From Mangifera indica (lineage: Eukaryota > Streptophyta > Magnoliopsida > Sapindales > Anacardiaceae), in NCBI RefSeq assembly GCF_011075055.1, contig NC_058137.1:3162001-3226000 (forward strand): 64,000 bases of DNA. The letters are read 5' to 3'. The position numbers and the translations under genes were made by a program. Below are positions 1-13,227 of this stretch, piece by piece (position 1 is the first letter of the stretch; each line of letters opens with the position of its first letter). A model generated the notes under the pieces. The model made no database searches. It saw only the letters and a list, made by a program, of their open reading frames with translations, and had not been told where the DNA came from.

Positions 1-352
1 TAGATATGGTTATCCAACTAAAACATACAAAGGATGTCAGATGAAGTTATTCTTGTCTATTGGGGTTGTGCAGAGTTCCTCACATCAGTTCCACAAAACA
101 GTATACACAGAAATACAAGAAAAAGTTGGAAATGGAGCATAAACCTTTTTCCATGTCTATTCTTGTAGAGATGAAGGAGGCGTTTTGTTTGGTCGGAGAA
201 ACTTTACCTCACAAATCAAAGCATTCTCTTGCTTTATCAACTGCCCTTCCGATCAGCTAAACTAGGAAGTGATTGTAGCTAGCTGCATGGTAATGACAAT
301 ACAGTTTTCTGAATTCTGGAAAGCTTGCCTGAGACCCAACTTGGTGGATTTC
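1..352. other. 3' flank of the TKI1 homologue
   Basis: Downstream of the TKI1 stop on the minus strand, this probably contains its 3' UTR and polyadenylation region. No coding exon is visible on either strand. Confidence 0.4.
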
Positions 353-3300
353 TTAACCCTGACTGCCAACTTTAAAATCAGAAAGGGTGGCAGTTTCTCG
401 TGTTTCAACTGTTGTTGTCAGTTCTTTCTTATCCAACCCAAAGAAAGAGCAATTTTGAAATGCATCCAGACTGCTGGCTATCAGTCTGTTTAAACCTCCA
501 AGGCTATCACCAAGAATTAAATCTTCGCAAGGATATTTAGAGGATGGTATGTCCAATTCTAATGGTCCTAAAGAGTCAGGCTGCACACGTAGACAACAAG
601 GATAAGGTCAGCTATGAAGAAAACTCTGCTCAAAGAGTATAAATATAAAAAGAATAAATATCAACTATTACTTCCCTATTCCTACTAACAAGCATTGTCT
701 AAACCACATATCAGCAAAACAGCCTAGCTTCTCACAAGAAAATTTATCAGGTAAAAAAATAACAGATGTTGTCAGTGATTTATGATACCCAAAACATGTC
801 TGTTAGCCCACTGAAATCCTTCTCCATATTTTCCAGGATATGAAAATCAGTTGGTTTCTCATCCATGGGGTCTTCTCCGGCAATATATTCCACAGCTGCT
901 TTATCAGCTGGTAATTCCTACAGGGAAAGGAATAAATTATATCTACTCCACTTTGTAACCTCTTTTCCTAATAAATAAAATTTGTTTATGAAATGATACC
1001 TCAATAAGTCCCCCAGAACCCATTGAACTTATTTTTGTGAAAAGTATGCAGTCTACTGCAGGATCAATGTCAGGCATTCTAAAAGCTTCTTGATATATAG
1101 TAGGATTCTTTTGAAATGAGAAAGCATCACGTGTTTCTTCAGCATCCCAGATGGAAGTAGTATGGGATGTCAAGGTGGATACATGCTCCATCCTGTTTTG
1201 ATGTTTAGATATATGGGCAGCAATGGCTGCATCAAATGAATCAGAGCTGAATGGGATCTGCTGAAGACATTGAGGAGTTTCAGGTGATGCATCAACACCA
1301 TGAGGCACTTCTGAAAGTAGATCTCCAACGCTTATATTGGTGAGACTGTCCGCCCACTCCCCAGCTGATAATGCAGTACCATTGCTTAATTTCACATTAC
1401 CCTGAAGCATACACAGAAAATTCAAGATTACAAAACGGCTAGTAGATCTGGTATCACTACTAACTGTTTTTCAATCATAGAAGCTACTATGCCTTAAACA
1501 ATGGAATGCAGTATTTTTAACTGATATAAATCAAATCTCAACTAGTCTAATCTTCATGAAGTTCTCATTTTGAAGAGAACATTATATTTCACTATTTTAT
1601 AGATTATCTTTCCTCTTACATGGTACTTTCTTCAAACATAACAAGAAAAATTTCCTCTTATCTATCTAACAAAAATATGGCAAATCTGCCAACTCAATTA
1701 CAACCAAGCAAAATTCTAATTCGTCACTGGCAAAACTAATATGTTATTAACTTATTACCCTTTGGGGCATAATAAAGAAAAATGCTAGCAAGCAAAAAGT
1801 AAAATAAAATCCACTCCAGCAAGACCAAATTTGATAAAGTAACAGGTGGTTAAGACTGTCCAAGGAGAAATTATCTCCCATTAGTGGCAGAGAAATTAAT
1901 CATTCATCCTTATCATAGAACTTATGACAAGTAAACTTTATTAATAAATTCCAAAACAAGTATCCACGGTTTTAAGCAATAGCATAATGACATATATTTA
2001 AGGTCCTTCGTAGTAAGTAGTGCACAAGGTAAGAAGATATTACCTCATCTTCCAATTGTCTACTGATAGGCTTGCCATCAGGCTCCCTGTGCCATGAGAT
2101 TTTAACTGCAGGATCTGACTCCACAAAATTACTTTTTGAAGTGCTAATGCACCTACTCATCTCATGGGGCATATCACTTAAGGAAGATGCAATTACAAGG
2201 TTTTCATTCACAGAAGTACCATTACAAGGATCCACAAGCTTCTCAGATTGATCACTAGTTGATGGCATGGATTGGTCCTTCCCATTTTTGACATTTTCAT
2301 TATACACAACAGGAATATAGCAAGATGCTGACAGAGCTTGCACAAGTTCAGAACCGGAAAACCACCCATACCTTCATACATAATTCATCAATCAGTCAGT
2401 TTATTACTAATCTTTTATGCAAGCACATCTTAGTTCATGAAAATGAGAAAGGAACCTTAAGCGGAACAGTGGAGGGCTCCCAATAATTGCATACACATCT
2501 GCTGCACTAACAACTGAGTCCTGTGTCCATCTCTGATAACCCACTAGGTTTTCTCTTTGAACACTGTAGGGGAAAAGCATTAGCTGTCCGGATGCTACAC
2601 TGGAATTACCCCATTTGCGACTGAGATGTTCCACTACTGATGATATCTTCTTGCGAGTACTAAGCGTGAGCTCTAGATGTGGATTATGGTTATCCTGTGA
2701 AGACATGAAGATACAATTACTCCCCCGACATTGCTCAGCTGCTAAAACTTTTTTCTACACCATCAAAATCTCTTACCATTTCCAGGGCTCTTCTAGTACC
2801 ATCATCAATTGGATACAGCTGCAGCTTAAGTTTCACAGAGGTGTGTGTGATGTTCTCTATGAAAAGATTTTGTGAAATAGCAGGCAAAGGAAGGGGAACT
2901 TTATCAACAGATCCAAGTGCATTTGGCCCTGGAAAGAAAAGAATCATGATTAGGTTTAATTTTATTTTACAAAACAAAATATATTGTCAAAATTCAATCT
3001 TATGGGGTGTACCTTGGTCAAGTTCGCCATCTTTATCAGTAGCTGTCCGCTCCAAATGCTCAGCAGCATCAGCAACTAAAGAAACCCCAGCAATTGCAGC
3101 CTTTTCCCACTTTTTATATGCAGCTGAGAAGGCAGTCCCTGCTGAGAATCAAGTTACATGCATGCAAATAAAAGAAATCTTAATGTCCCAGAGAAAAATA
3201 TCAACATGCAAAGACAAGAATTAAAAGACCATAATGTCATTTACTAATGCTGATTTTCCTAAAGACCATAAGAACAAACAAATAAAAAAGAATCACCTGG

Positions 3301-4628
3301 TTTCCTTTGTTGCCTTGCAGGTTTCAAAGTTGTCATTTCTCCCTTGCTACTACGATTAACACCTATGTTAACATTGCGCTTGAATGATCCTTTTGCAGGT
3401 CCTAATTTTTGTATGTTTTGACTGTCAACCAGGACCAGTTTAACTGTGCAAGTATCCTGTCCTGAAGGCCTATTCTGACTCGAGACATTACTGGAAGCTG
3501 TAGGTGAACAGTTTTCCCCTTGGGAAGATCTTCTTTTAACACTCCTCCTCCTGTCTTTCAAGAGTTGGTGCTCCTTTGTAGCAAAGATATATCCATCATC
3601 AGTTTCAGCATAAGCAGAAGAGGCAAAGTTTTAAACATGGGAAAACATTGAAGGATGAGTAATTGAAAATGTTGACTAACCAAGGCTTCTACAAATATCT
3701 TAAACCTTCGAGGCTTTAGGTGAAGCTTTGATGCTTTGCAGCTATACTTTTCCAGTAAAGACCACCTGGGAAAAACAAATATTCTTTTTAACAAAAACAC
3801 CACTACCAGATATAAAATTTTGCAGTTCACTGAAATTGGATAATTATGTAAACATCTTGGAGTATACAAGCAACATTCAGTTTCAAGATCGTTCTGCTAC
3901 CACTGTACTTGGTGTATACAAAGAATCTACCTAAATAAAAGAGGTTGACCTATTTAAAATATAATTACCATCGAAGCATTGCAGCATTGGTATCCTTGGA
4001 GTTTTTTGCATCCAGACATAATCCTGGACCCAGCAGCTTGTTCATACGCCTAACAAGACGATAGTAATAATGCCGGACCTGAAAGTAACCAAAACCAAAA
4101 AAAAAAAAAAAAACATTAAAATATCGACAAGAAAAGAGAACAGTCAAGGTAAGCAATCACCAAACAGCGGCAGTGAGATCTCATAGCAAATCACCTGGTC
4201 CTTGTTTTTACTTTGTACTTTATGAGTGATCTTCTCGAAATTCTAGAAGCAATGCATAACAAAGTTAGGAATATAAATTATGAGCAAACAAAATGTTGAA
4301 AATACATGCTAGCAATAACATGCCTTGCCAACTTGTCGTAATGCAGTGAAGAAACTTTCTTCCTCTTGCCGCGTCCACGCAGCCCATTGCCGTTTAGCTG
4401 CATTTGATATTCACAGAAAATTTATTTATCAAGTAGCACATTCACTCAAGAACAGAAAATAAGAAAACCTAATTATGAAAATAACAAACAGAATAACATA
4501 CCAGACTGCTGAAGGACAGCATTGTTAAGGGTGGATGAGGCTACTACAAGACCTGCATCCTGAGTTGGATTATTCTCAGGATGAAGGTGTACCTCAGACT
4601 CCAAGGACAACTGTGACACTATCTGCAT
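353..4628 (-). CDS. TKI1: TSL-kinase-interacting protein 1 homologue (SANT/Myb domain), 13 coding exons
   Basis: Predicted nuclear protein of about 774 aa, related to Arabidopsis TKI1, a partner of the TOUSLED kinase. Coding exons in transcript order: 4628-4502, 4397-4324, 4242-4195, 4078-3969, 3765-3681, 3573-3297, 3138-3013, 2928-2777, 2694-2456, 2371-2044, 1401-1000, 917-789 and 580-353; codon phase is kept at every junction. A SANT/Myb-like helix set is encoded in exons 2-5 (residues about 43-148), with the stretches QWAAWTRQEEESFF, VRHYYYRLVRRMNKLLGPG and LRWWSLLEKYSC. The second half carries the family block LTNISVGDLLSE, and the last exon has SSLDAFQNCSFFGLDKK. The intron after exon 2 starts with GC rather than GT. 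The start ATG at 4628 is chosen because it opens the first exon that joins in phase to the SANT exon; a 5'-UTR exon probably lies near 5300-5400. The family is recognised from memory, and exon borders are by eye. Confidence 0.86.
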
Positions 4629-6810
4629 GTTGTAGACATCACAATAACAAAAACAAGTATGCACTCTTTCTCTTCAGCTTTTAATGACACAAAATATGAC
4701 TCCTTCTGACCTTCAATTTGGCAAGCACAATTGTAGCAACCCTGGTTGGGAAAATGGAAATTAAGCTTTAATTCTATAAAATCAAGACAAGTCAACTCTA
4801 AAAACGAATTCATCCTATAAACAATCTTACAACAATAAAAGGAAAACAATTTTCTCAATTGGCATGAAATGAAATTTTCCAATCCAAAATTTCATTACGA
4901 AATCCCTAAGTACAACATATTCCACATCCATAGCATGTACAAAATGACGTTAAAACATCAAATTCACCAAACTAAAGAACACAAGATTGTATTAACGAAT
5001 TTTTTTTAAACAAAAAAATAATCTGAGAGCTCATCGCTTTACCAGATCCCAAAGAGCGAAATTCAAATATAATTCCGCAACACAACTACATGAAAGAATC
5101 CCATAGTTTTGTCAGAATTAACACATAAATCCATAGAGTCAAAAGGAATTACGGTTTACTGTTTTATCACATCTTCTAATCAACCAAACAAGACCTAGGG
5201 TTTCGAGTCAAACAATTCTGTTCAATCTGATCATTTTCATTTTACATGAAATTTAAATAAAAAGTGTATCAGAAAAAAATTCGAATTAACACGAAACAGA
5301 AACCTGACTGGGAGAGGCAACCCTGGAATTGTACGCAGGAGCCTGTTATGAGTTGAAAAACCGAAATCGAAACCGGATTGAATCTTCCGACAGATGTCTC
5401 TACAGTAAGGAGACAAAGAGAGAAGGAATTTTTTACTTATTATTTTTCTTTTTCCTTTTTTTCTTTTTTACTTAGCTGAAAAGAAAATAGAAAAAAGGGT
5501 CGTTATTACTTGTTAGTTAATTTCAAAGATTAAAAAATAATAATAACGAGAATCGAATTACTGGCATTGAGTCTTGTAAAAGCAATAATGCTTAATTAAT
5601 AAATAAAAAATCCTTAATTAATAAATAAATAAACGCAGAGGGTAACCTTGTTGACCTAATTGTTAAAGAGCTGTAATTTTTTTTTAATTGTACAAAACTT
5701 CCTCGTAAAATCTGGATGGATTTAGTTATGTTGTGGTACACAGAATGGTATTTGTTTTTCTTTCAGTCCGAAAAGGACTCCTGTATGTTCATATCAGCCC
5801 CATTGCCATCGATCTCTATTTCTCCTTATCTTTCATTTATTATTATTATTATTTTTTGGTTATATTCTTTTAAAAGGTTTTCGGGCGGTGGGTTGACCAT
5901 TTTCTCCCTGTTTTTGTTTTTTATTTTCTAGGATAAGGTCGGTCCGACCCATTTCCACGTCATAAACTGTACAAACAAAAATAAATAAAAAAGTTGGTGC
6001 ATTGAGTACACCAAAAGAAGCACATGAGCTATCCGCCTTAGATGAAATGTCAATTCTAACCAAACGAGGGATGATGGGTGCTCCTATAAAGGTCTTTTTA
6101 CAAGTCAAAGTTTCTTCACAATCAAGAAAGTATACGACTATTCCACAGGAATTTTCCCCTCTGACCAAGAAATTGTTTGACAAACCCGGTAAGTGGTGCC
6201 GTCCACTCATAGACATGAAGGGCCACTTGTTTTTTGGGGACCTTTGAATTCCACTTGAAGTAACTATCTAGCAAAAATTTAAACAATACACACCTCACAA
6301 AATGCTGAAAGGCAGTAACCTTTATAAATTTTAGGTCATTTTTTACTTTCCTTTTAGAACAGCTGGGTAACTTTGTCAAGATAATTTTAACAAAGTGATT
6401 TGTTACTCGTTTTACTCTCTTTTGAACCTGCATCCAACTTTATCTTGACCTTCATATGCATTGTTCGTCCATCAAAGCCTTACAGTTGGTCAAAGTATAT
6501 CATCTTCAATTGTCTGTCTTATTGCTTCCGATGCTTGGGAAATGATGTGAAGAATGTTTACGAAAAGTAACACTTCATGCCTGCTTTATTTCCAATGCCC
6601 ACAAAAACTCCTAGTCAGTTGGTTTAAGCTTAATGCAAGACAATTTCTAATACCCTAATGATAAAAGAAAAGATGGATTGGGAGAAAAACTTGCCTCCAA
6701 AAAGGCTGCATCTTTTGGACTCAACATTGAATCTCTCAGCTAATAATCTTCAAGAGGCACAGATTAGCCCATTTGATGGATATTAATTAGCTTTAGGCCC
6801 AATTACTCAC
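4629..6810. other. TKI1 5' region and AT-rich intergenic DNA
   Basis: The part up to about 5400 is probably 5'-UTR intron and leader of the minus-strand TKI1 gene. The rest is AT-rich with short homopolymers and a (TTA)n tract near 5838-5853. Open frames at 5860-6433 occur on both strands and show no domain or splice support. Confidence 0.4.
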
Positions 6811-7310
6811 TTGATCTAACTCTGGACAATGTAGAAGCATTAATCTGTACATTGGGTCTCCACAATCTATAACATGTTGTTCCCAATCTGATGGGTTCTC
6901 CTCAAGCCATGCTACTTGATTAAATTTTGTATCACAGTGGTCTAGCATAAGAGAAAATTTACCTCAGCCAAATTTTAAAAATTGTTCTTTTATCCTCGTA
7001 GCAACTTCTTCTATGTCAGATTGCAAAAACACCTAGCAAATGCAAACCTATCAGTAAATAACCTGAGCAAAATTGGGATCTAACCTTTTAACAGTTACAT
7101 ATTCCAACCCAAAATCAATATGTTATCACAAAAATTTGCAGAAATTTGATGACTAATCCAGAGTTAGAATTAGATCATTTGAAAGAGCAGTCCACAATGA
7201 AAGTGTACCTTCTCCTCATATCTGAGATCTGCCACTGCTTCAACTAATGATCTTCGCAGCATTCTCCATCTACGTTCTGGTCTATTGAAATCGATGTTTG
7301 GAAACTGCAT
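6811..7310 (-). pseudogene. Two-exon gene relic with one in-frame TGA, family not recognised
   Basis: Exon-like stretches 7310-7209 (34 codons, starting ATG, with RPERRWRMLRRSLVEAVADL) and 7032-6811 (74 codons) join in phase 0 through a GT donor (gtac after GAGAAG) and a tag acceptor. A second good donor (gtgagt) ends the downstream exon. The frame of the second exon is coherent (VFLQSDIEEVATRIKEQF then WLEENPSDWEQHVIDCGDP) but is broken once by TGA at 6966-6964, where TGG would read through. The amino-acid composition and splice sites look like real coding sequence. I do not recognise the protein family. No further exons were found downstream of 6811 or upstream of 7310, so this may be a fragment. 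Confidence 0.4.
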
Positions 7311-9149
7311 GCCTCCAAAAAGCAAGAGTAAGTTCACTTACAAATAATATACTCATAAAATTAATGCTGAATTGTTATTAGATTGATACTGCTGACCAAC
7401 TTTCAGGCTTTAGCCTCACTTAAACTGAGAAATTGAAAGCTGTTCTGGCAGGACATTTACTTGAAAGTACTTTCTTTTTAGTTTCCAATAACTTTGAGAA
7501 CTCACAAGTATTATTTCCAGCGTAATTAAAAATTGTCCATACTTGGCTGTTTCTTATAGTGGTGATGAAGGTGACAATAGAAGCAGCAGTGGCAATTGTG
7601 TAGGAGACTGAGATGGAAGTCAGGAAGCATTGAAGATAGGTAACAATTAAGTGATGCTGCAATGTTAACAAGTGATGGTAATGTCCACTAAAGAATGGTG
7701 ATATTGTAGCCTGAGAAGCAAATCAGTGACAATTGGGTTGTGTTGTTATGATGGTGACAATGATGGTCTGTAAAGTGTATTAAATTTTTGTGATGCATTA
7801 ATTAACACAATTTAATTAATTCAGAAAGATCTAGGTAGTTTTCATTATGAGCACATAAAAAAGAATTAGAACTACTTAACAGAGGCGGATAATAAAGAAT
7901 GAAGGAAGTTTTTACCTGTAATGAGACAAGAATTAACTTTCCTGGGGAATATAGAAACTGTTGAACGAAATGTTGATAAACCATTTGTTGCAATGAAGAG
8001 GCACTAACAAACTCTGGTTACACTGAACCTAATATAGAAGTCCAGTTAGTCTTGCAAACTATATTTTGCCCTGGATGCATAACTTCAGTAAAATGATAAA
8101 AGGCAACAGTTCATACCCATTTTTTATGCCTGATTCATGAACAGAATCTAGACGACGTCTTACAAGCTAAATAATTGAGTGTTAAGAAACGATGAACTTA
8201 AACTTGAGGAAGCAGCTGGGATAAATAGAAAACTAAAAGTGAGCATAATACCCTTGCATTAATCTCCAAGCCCAGAAAAGTTAAGTCCTTCCTCTTTCTA
8301 GACTTTTTAAGTATAAAAAGTCCATTCTCTACCGGTGACATTCCAAATATAAGGAAACAGTGATTGCAGACTTTGTCATCCTGTGGATTTTCAAACTACC
8401 TTTTCTTGATAAATGGAACTTAGGTTTTCATCTTAGGATCAATTTTTACCAAGAGGAAAATAAGAAGGATAAAAGTACTCCATTAAGATGGCTATGTCAT
8501 TGTTATATGGTTGAAAACAGCAAAGTTATTTCATTTGATTTCTTTGTTGCTGCTGTTGTGAAAAAACAATATGTATGTGATGTAAGAGGAATTAATTTTT
8601 AAGGCTTCTTTCATTGTTTTAGTAGAATTAGGACTATATTGTTATAAAGAAATTAGTTTTTAAGCATACAGATAAGGGCTTTTTTTCAGTGTCACATGTA
8701 TTAGGACCCAAATATAAAGTAAGAAATTTAAAATCTTATATTAAAAAATATGAGTTTTTAGTGAAGGTTTATATGATTTTAATCTCTTTAATCTTAATAA
8801 TTAATTTTTAATAATTAATTTTTGAGATGTAATTTTTTAAAGATTCACATAATTTAATATTAGAGCTGTCATTGTATCTCTCTATCTCTACTGTATAATG
8901 CACAATCAGCCAGTGTCAGCATAGGGGCTCTGTAGTGTGGTACCAAAAAAAGGCGTAACCTCTAGTTTCTTAAAAAAATTAATGATAAACTTATGCGACG
9001 CCGTTTTCAAAGAAGCAAACGAGCAAGAACAAACTGATCTGCTTTGGTCCAGTCTAGTGAAATACCAGCACGATCTCTGGCTTCGGTGTATCAATCGACG
9101 GATTAAACCAACCAATCTTTGCAAATTCATTGATCAGAGAGTTGAAGCA
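7311..9149. other. Intergenic DNA and 5' UTR of the EMC5 gene
   Basis: AT-rich sequence with an imperfect GGTGAT/GGTGAC-rich patch around 7550-7770. The last 200 bases (about 8940-9149) are richer in GC and probably contain the 5' UTR of the plus-strand gene starting at 9150. No coding unit was recognised. Confidence 0.4.
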
Positions 9150-11268
9150 ATGAGTTTAGGCTTCTTTTTCGGTGTACTTGGAGTTTTAATTCTCGCTCAC
9201 GCGGCTTATTCAACCGTTCAATGTAATCTTTATACTTATTACTAAACATCCATCTATCTCTCTCTGATTCTTTTTTCTGATTGCTTTATTCTCGTTTGAT
9301 CTGGTTTCAGATAGGGGTTTGCTAAAAATTATGGAAGAGGAGTTCTCTGGACCTCCTTTCAATGTCAGTGTTGTTGATTTTATTTTAGGGGGTTTTATAA
9401 TCTGTTGATGCGTTTCTGGTGTTATTGTGTCATATTGATTATTTAGTTTTTTAATTTTAATCTTTTGGGAATATAGGTGGTGATTGAGTTGCTTCTAGGG
9501 TTATTGTTGTGTATGTGGGCAGCACTAACGGTGCCGGGGAAGTTTCTGTCAATTCATCCCGATTCTGATGATAATAGGTATGTTGGTTTAGATTCTTACA
9601 GTTGATTTTTTATTTTTGAAATTTTAGGGCAGTGGAATCAAATTTCTTAATGCATTCTGTCATTAGAAAATTAGGTTAGAGGATTGATATTGAAGAATTG
9701 TACTGTTATCTGATCTGTGCTTGTTCAAGTTGTGAGCTTCAGAGCCTTTTTGCAGTTTTGAGATCTGAAGTACATCCTTTTATGGAGTTTGTTCATGCTG
9801 TTGTCTCTTTCCATTGCACATTCTAGATTCAATTCAGTTTCTCATAATACCAGGAACTAGTCCTTGAATTAAATTTTGAAATGCATCCTTTTAGTTGAGT
9901 TTCTTCATTGTGTTACTCATGCATATTATACATGGTGGAGTACGTTCTCTTTGGAATTATTTCACTTGTTGTTTCAGTATTGATACCATTGAGAGACTGT
10001 TGTAAGCACTACCATAGCACTTCAAGATATGCAGTAGTGACATTATGATATCGAGATCCCTAGCAACTGGAATAGGAACGTCCTATTTTTTCATACTGAG
10101 ATGGTTGTTCTTAATTATTATGAAACATATGAGAAACTATTTCCTATGGAGCAAAAACTAGCTAACTTATTGCCTCTACCTTGTACCAGCAGATTGATGG
10201 TCCATTAATATTATCTTTTTATTAATTCCTGTCAAGGATGCATATTGCCCATCTGGATGTGGATATGTGTACCTTGTATTGACAGATTTGAGTGTGTCTC
10301 CAGATATAGGAACAAATCACAGACATTTGCAAAAGACTGGGATGCCCTAGAAGTTTTATGTATAGTTTTGGGTTTATCTTTTCTATGTATGTAACACTTC
10401 GACAGCATCAAATAGATCACTCTTTATCTCTTCATAAGCAAACCTGTTGTTTTGAAATGAGGCTACTGCCCTTATTTTTGGATACCTCTTTGTTTTTTTG
10501 CATAGCTCTTGTATGAACTTCATAGCCTGCTCGCTATAGATCTCCTCTTGCCACCAGCTAGTGACGTCTTTTTTGTGCACTTTGTTAGTTTTCCATATGC
10601 TAGCCACATGTCTCCTTTTTATATATTATTAAATTTAGTTTACAGTTGCATTGATTTAATGTTCAAAAAAGAAGATTCTGGATGTGTAAGGTAGCAAATA
10701 TTAAGCTCTCTTTAGGCTCCATTTTGGCCCTGATCTGATTATGGTTCAAGTTATAGTAACTTAATTTTGTGACACTAATTTTTTGTTGACCAAAATTTCA
10801 ACCAATAAATTTGAGAGGAAAGTTGAAGATACTGTGCCGCCTTAGTAACTTTTTAAAATATTAAATTAAAAATTAAAATGGATTGATGGCTATAAATTAC
10901 TGTTGCAAATGTAAGTCAAATAACTAAGTTGCCATCCTTTAATTTTAATATTCTGAAGTGAGCAATAGTTTGATGTTGGCATGAAGGGTTTTGTGGGAAT
11001 TATTGATTTTTATGGGCTTTATGTTCTAAAGAATCCCTTTAATTTTCTGTCTTTTCTATTTATTTAACTTGGCAGTCAGAATTGTAAAATGACAGCTCTT
11101 GTGAATTTTTGTAAGTTTTTGTAGAAGCATTATTTCAATCAATGACTTGAGGATCTCTGCGCCCTTAAATGCAGGATGGTTTCTTTACCAGGCAGCTTGG
11201 AATACATGATCTTCAATCATCGTGGGAAAGTTTTTCTTACAGATTTGAATTTAAAGCTGAAGCATTGA
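9150..11268 (+). CDS. EMC5: ER membrane protein complex subunit 5 / membrane magnesium transporter (MMgT) family
   Basis: Small membrane protein of about 106 aa from four exons: 9150-9222, 9311-9363, 9477-9577 and 11175-11268, all in phase with GT-AG introns. The first exon encodes a hydrophobic helix (GFFFGVLGVLILAHAAYS), the second the loop EEEFSGPPFN, the third a second helix (VVIELLLGLLLCMWAALTVP), and the last the conserved tail MVSLPGSLEYMIFNHRGKVF. Two membrane helices and this length are typical for EMC5/MMgT (TMEM32), a core subunit of the ER insertase that helps place membrane proteins; a Mg2+ transport role has also been proposed for the family. The start is the only ATG in frame before the first helix. 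Intron 3 is long (about 1.6 kb). Confidence 0.9.
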
Positions 11269-13227
11269 GGTGGTTTCATTCGGATTTAAGAAATTTTCCA
11301 GAGATTTAAGGAGTGCTTTATTTTTCAGAAACTTGTAGTTGAAAAGATGAAGCAGAGGATAAACAATTGAAACTATCAGATATCTTGACATATATCTGAA
11401 CTTTGCATTTGTTTAGCAGTTTCCCATTTTGTGGCAAAATTTCAAAGTATCTTCTTTTTGCTGGAAAATTACTGGAAACCTGTTTAGAAAGTAATCACCT
11501 TCAAGCCCAATGAGTGAAATACATTGAATGGACAAACAGCTTAAACTGCACTAAAATGCTTAGGCTTTTTTGGTTTCTATGCTCTCAGCTGGTTGGCAAC
11601 TTCTGATCATAATTTTCTTCTGGACAGTACACTATTACGTATAGCATTTGGATTTTAAACTTAAATTTTCAGGTTTGCAGTGATTCAGTACATTCAAAAC
11701 TTTGCAGGCGGACTTGTCATATTATATAATTTTTTGCTATATTTATTTTTTCTTGGGTCATATCGACTCAATTCATAAGACCCTAATGCAACCTGCAAAA
11801 TTGTAGTCCCTGCCCTCAGAGGCCAGGTTCTTTCTGTGCGAGCCGGGCGGCCCCTTGGATATTTCCTGCTAATCCTAAACTCCAGAATTTGTGGATAAGA
11901 AATAACTTTTTTGAAGGGCTCAAATTGTGAAATCAACATCTAGATGCACTACACTGCTAGCGGTCCAATATTATGCCATTTATGTTGTGTTCAAGAATCC
12001 ATGTGTAGTTTCTACCAGGCAATTATTAGATCAACAAATGGATAAGAAAGACAATTGGAAAGTGCAATTGATGCTGGCTCTTCATTCCTGCATCGAATCA
12101 ATAATAATAAACTTGCTAGCAGAGGAGATTTTAGATATTAGTTACATGCATGCATGCATTTTCGCAGCAAGAACTTTTTCAATTATCATCTCCAGTTTTA
12201 TATCATTCAACAGTGTCAAACTTAAATAATAAAAAAAAAAAGAAAATTCATCCACAAGACAGCCTACTTCAGCAGTCATTTTCACCTAAGGGACATTTAA
12301 TGGCAACAAACACTTGCTAAATGCCAGCCCTGTCCTCAACTAAAGACAATAGAATAAAATCTGAACTGCAAACTGAGAAAGAGCATAATGTGAGACAAAT
12401 TTACGTGGTATTTCTGCTTTCCAAATGACTGAAACTACACGAACAGATGATTACATACAAAATTACCCCAATACCTGTCACCAAGTTTTAACCTTGTCAA
12501 TCATAGTAATGAGACCTGAGCAAACAAAACACAACAACAAATCTCAAAAATAATTGTTCTGTCAGGTCAATGTCCACTTATGCAATCCATTTCCCAGCCC
12601 CATTACCAGCATCACAGATGGCTCCAATATAACTTTGAGACAAATCTTGCCTACCTTATCAGGGCTTCATGATCTGACATATAGCAAGGTTTTGCTACTT
12701 TCAATATTCGCTTAATCTTTTTTCAAAATAATTTTTTTGTAGCATGATAAATGCCTTATTCTTTGTTCATTTTGGACCCTTAAAATATTAGGAGCAAAAG
12801 TTGCCAAATGAAACTAATGGTCAATTTATAAACACTTACAGCTTAAAAGAATTGCTTGGTATATCCATCCATCACACATATCAAAAAGATATAATAGTTG
12901 TGAGTATCAGAAAGCACAGAGTTGAATTATATCCATACTACTATCAAAGGTCACCGAAAAATTACAACATCAGGTGGTGAAAAGAGCAAAACCTTTGATT
13001 TTCAAAGAATCGGTCTACACTGCAGCCGGAGAAGCGTAATAACAAACACTCAGATACCTATGACAACTGTTAGAGTGGGATGCCAAGGGAATCCAAATAG
13101 AGTTCCCTTAATATCAATGCCAGAGCAATAGTATGCCTCTAGCTTAAGAGCAACCATAGCCCATCACTTCTGGCACCAATTTCTAAACTAAGAAGATTTC
13201 TACCAAACATACCAGTCACAAACTATG
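11269..13227. other. Convergent 3' region between EMC5 and TAF8
   Basis: The 3' UTRs of the plus-strand EMC5 gene and the minus-strand TAF8 gene should lie here. No further coding unit was recognised. A tcatgcatgcatg palindromic stretch lies near 12145-12160 and a poly-A run near 12230-12241. Confidence 0.4.

Noticed and set aside
5860..6433. Open frames on both strands of 80-118 codons
   Set aside because: No start context, splice support or recognisable motif; they overlap each other on opposite strands.
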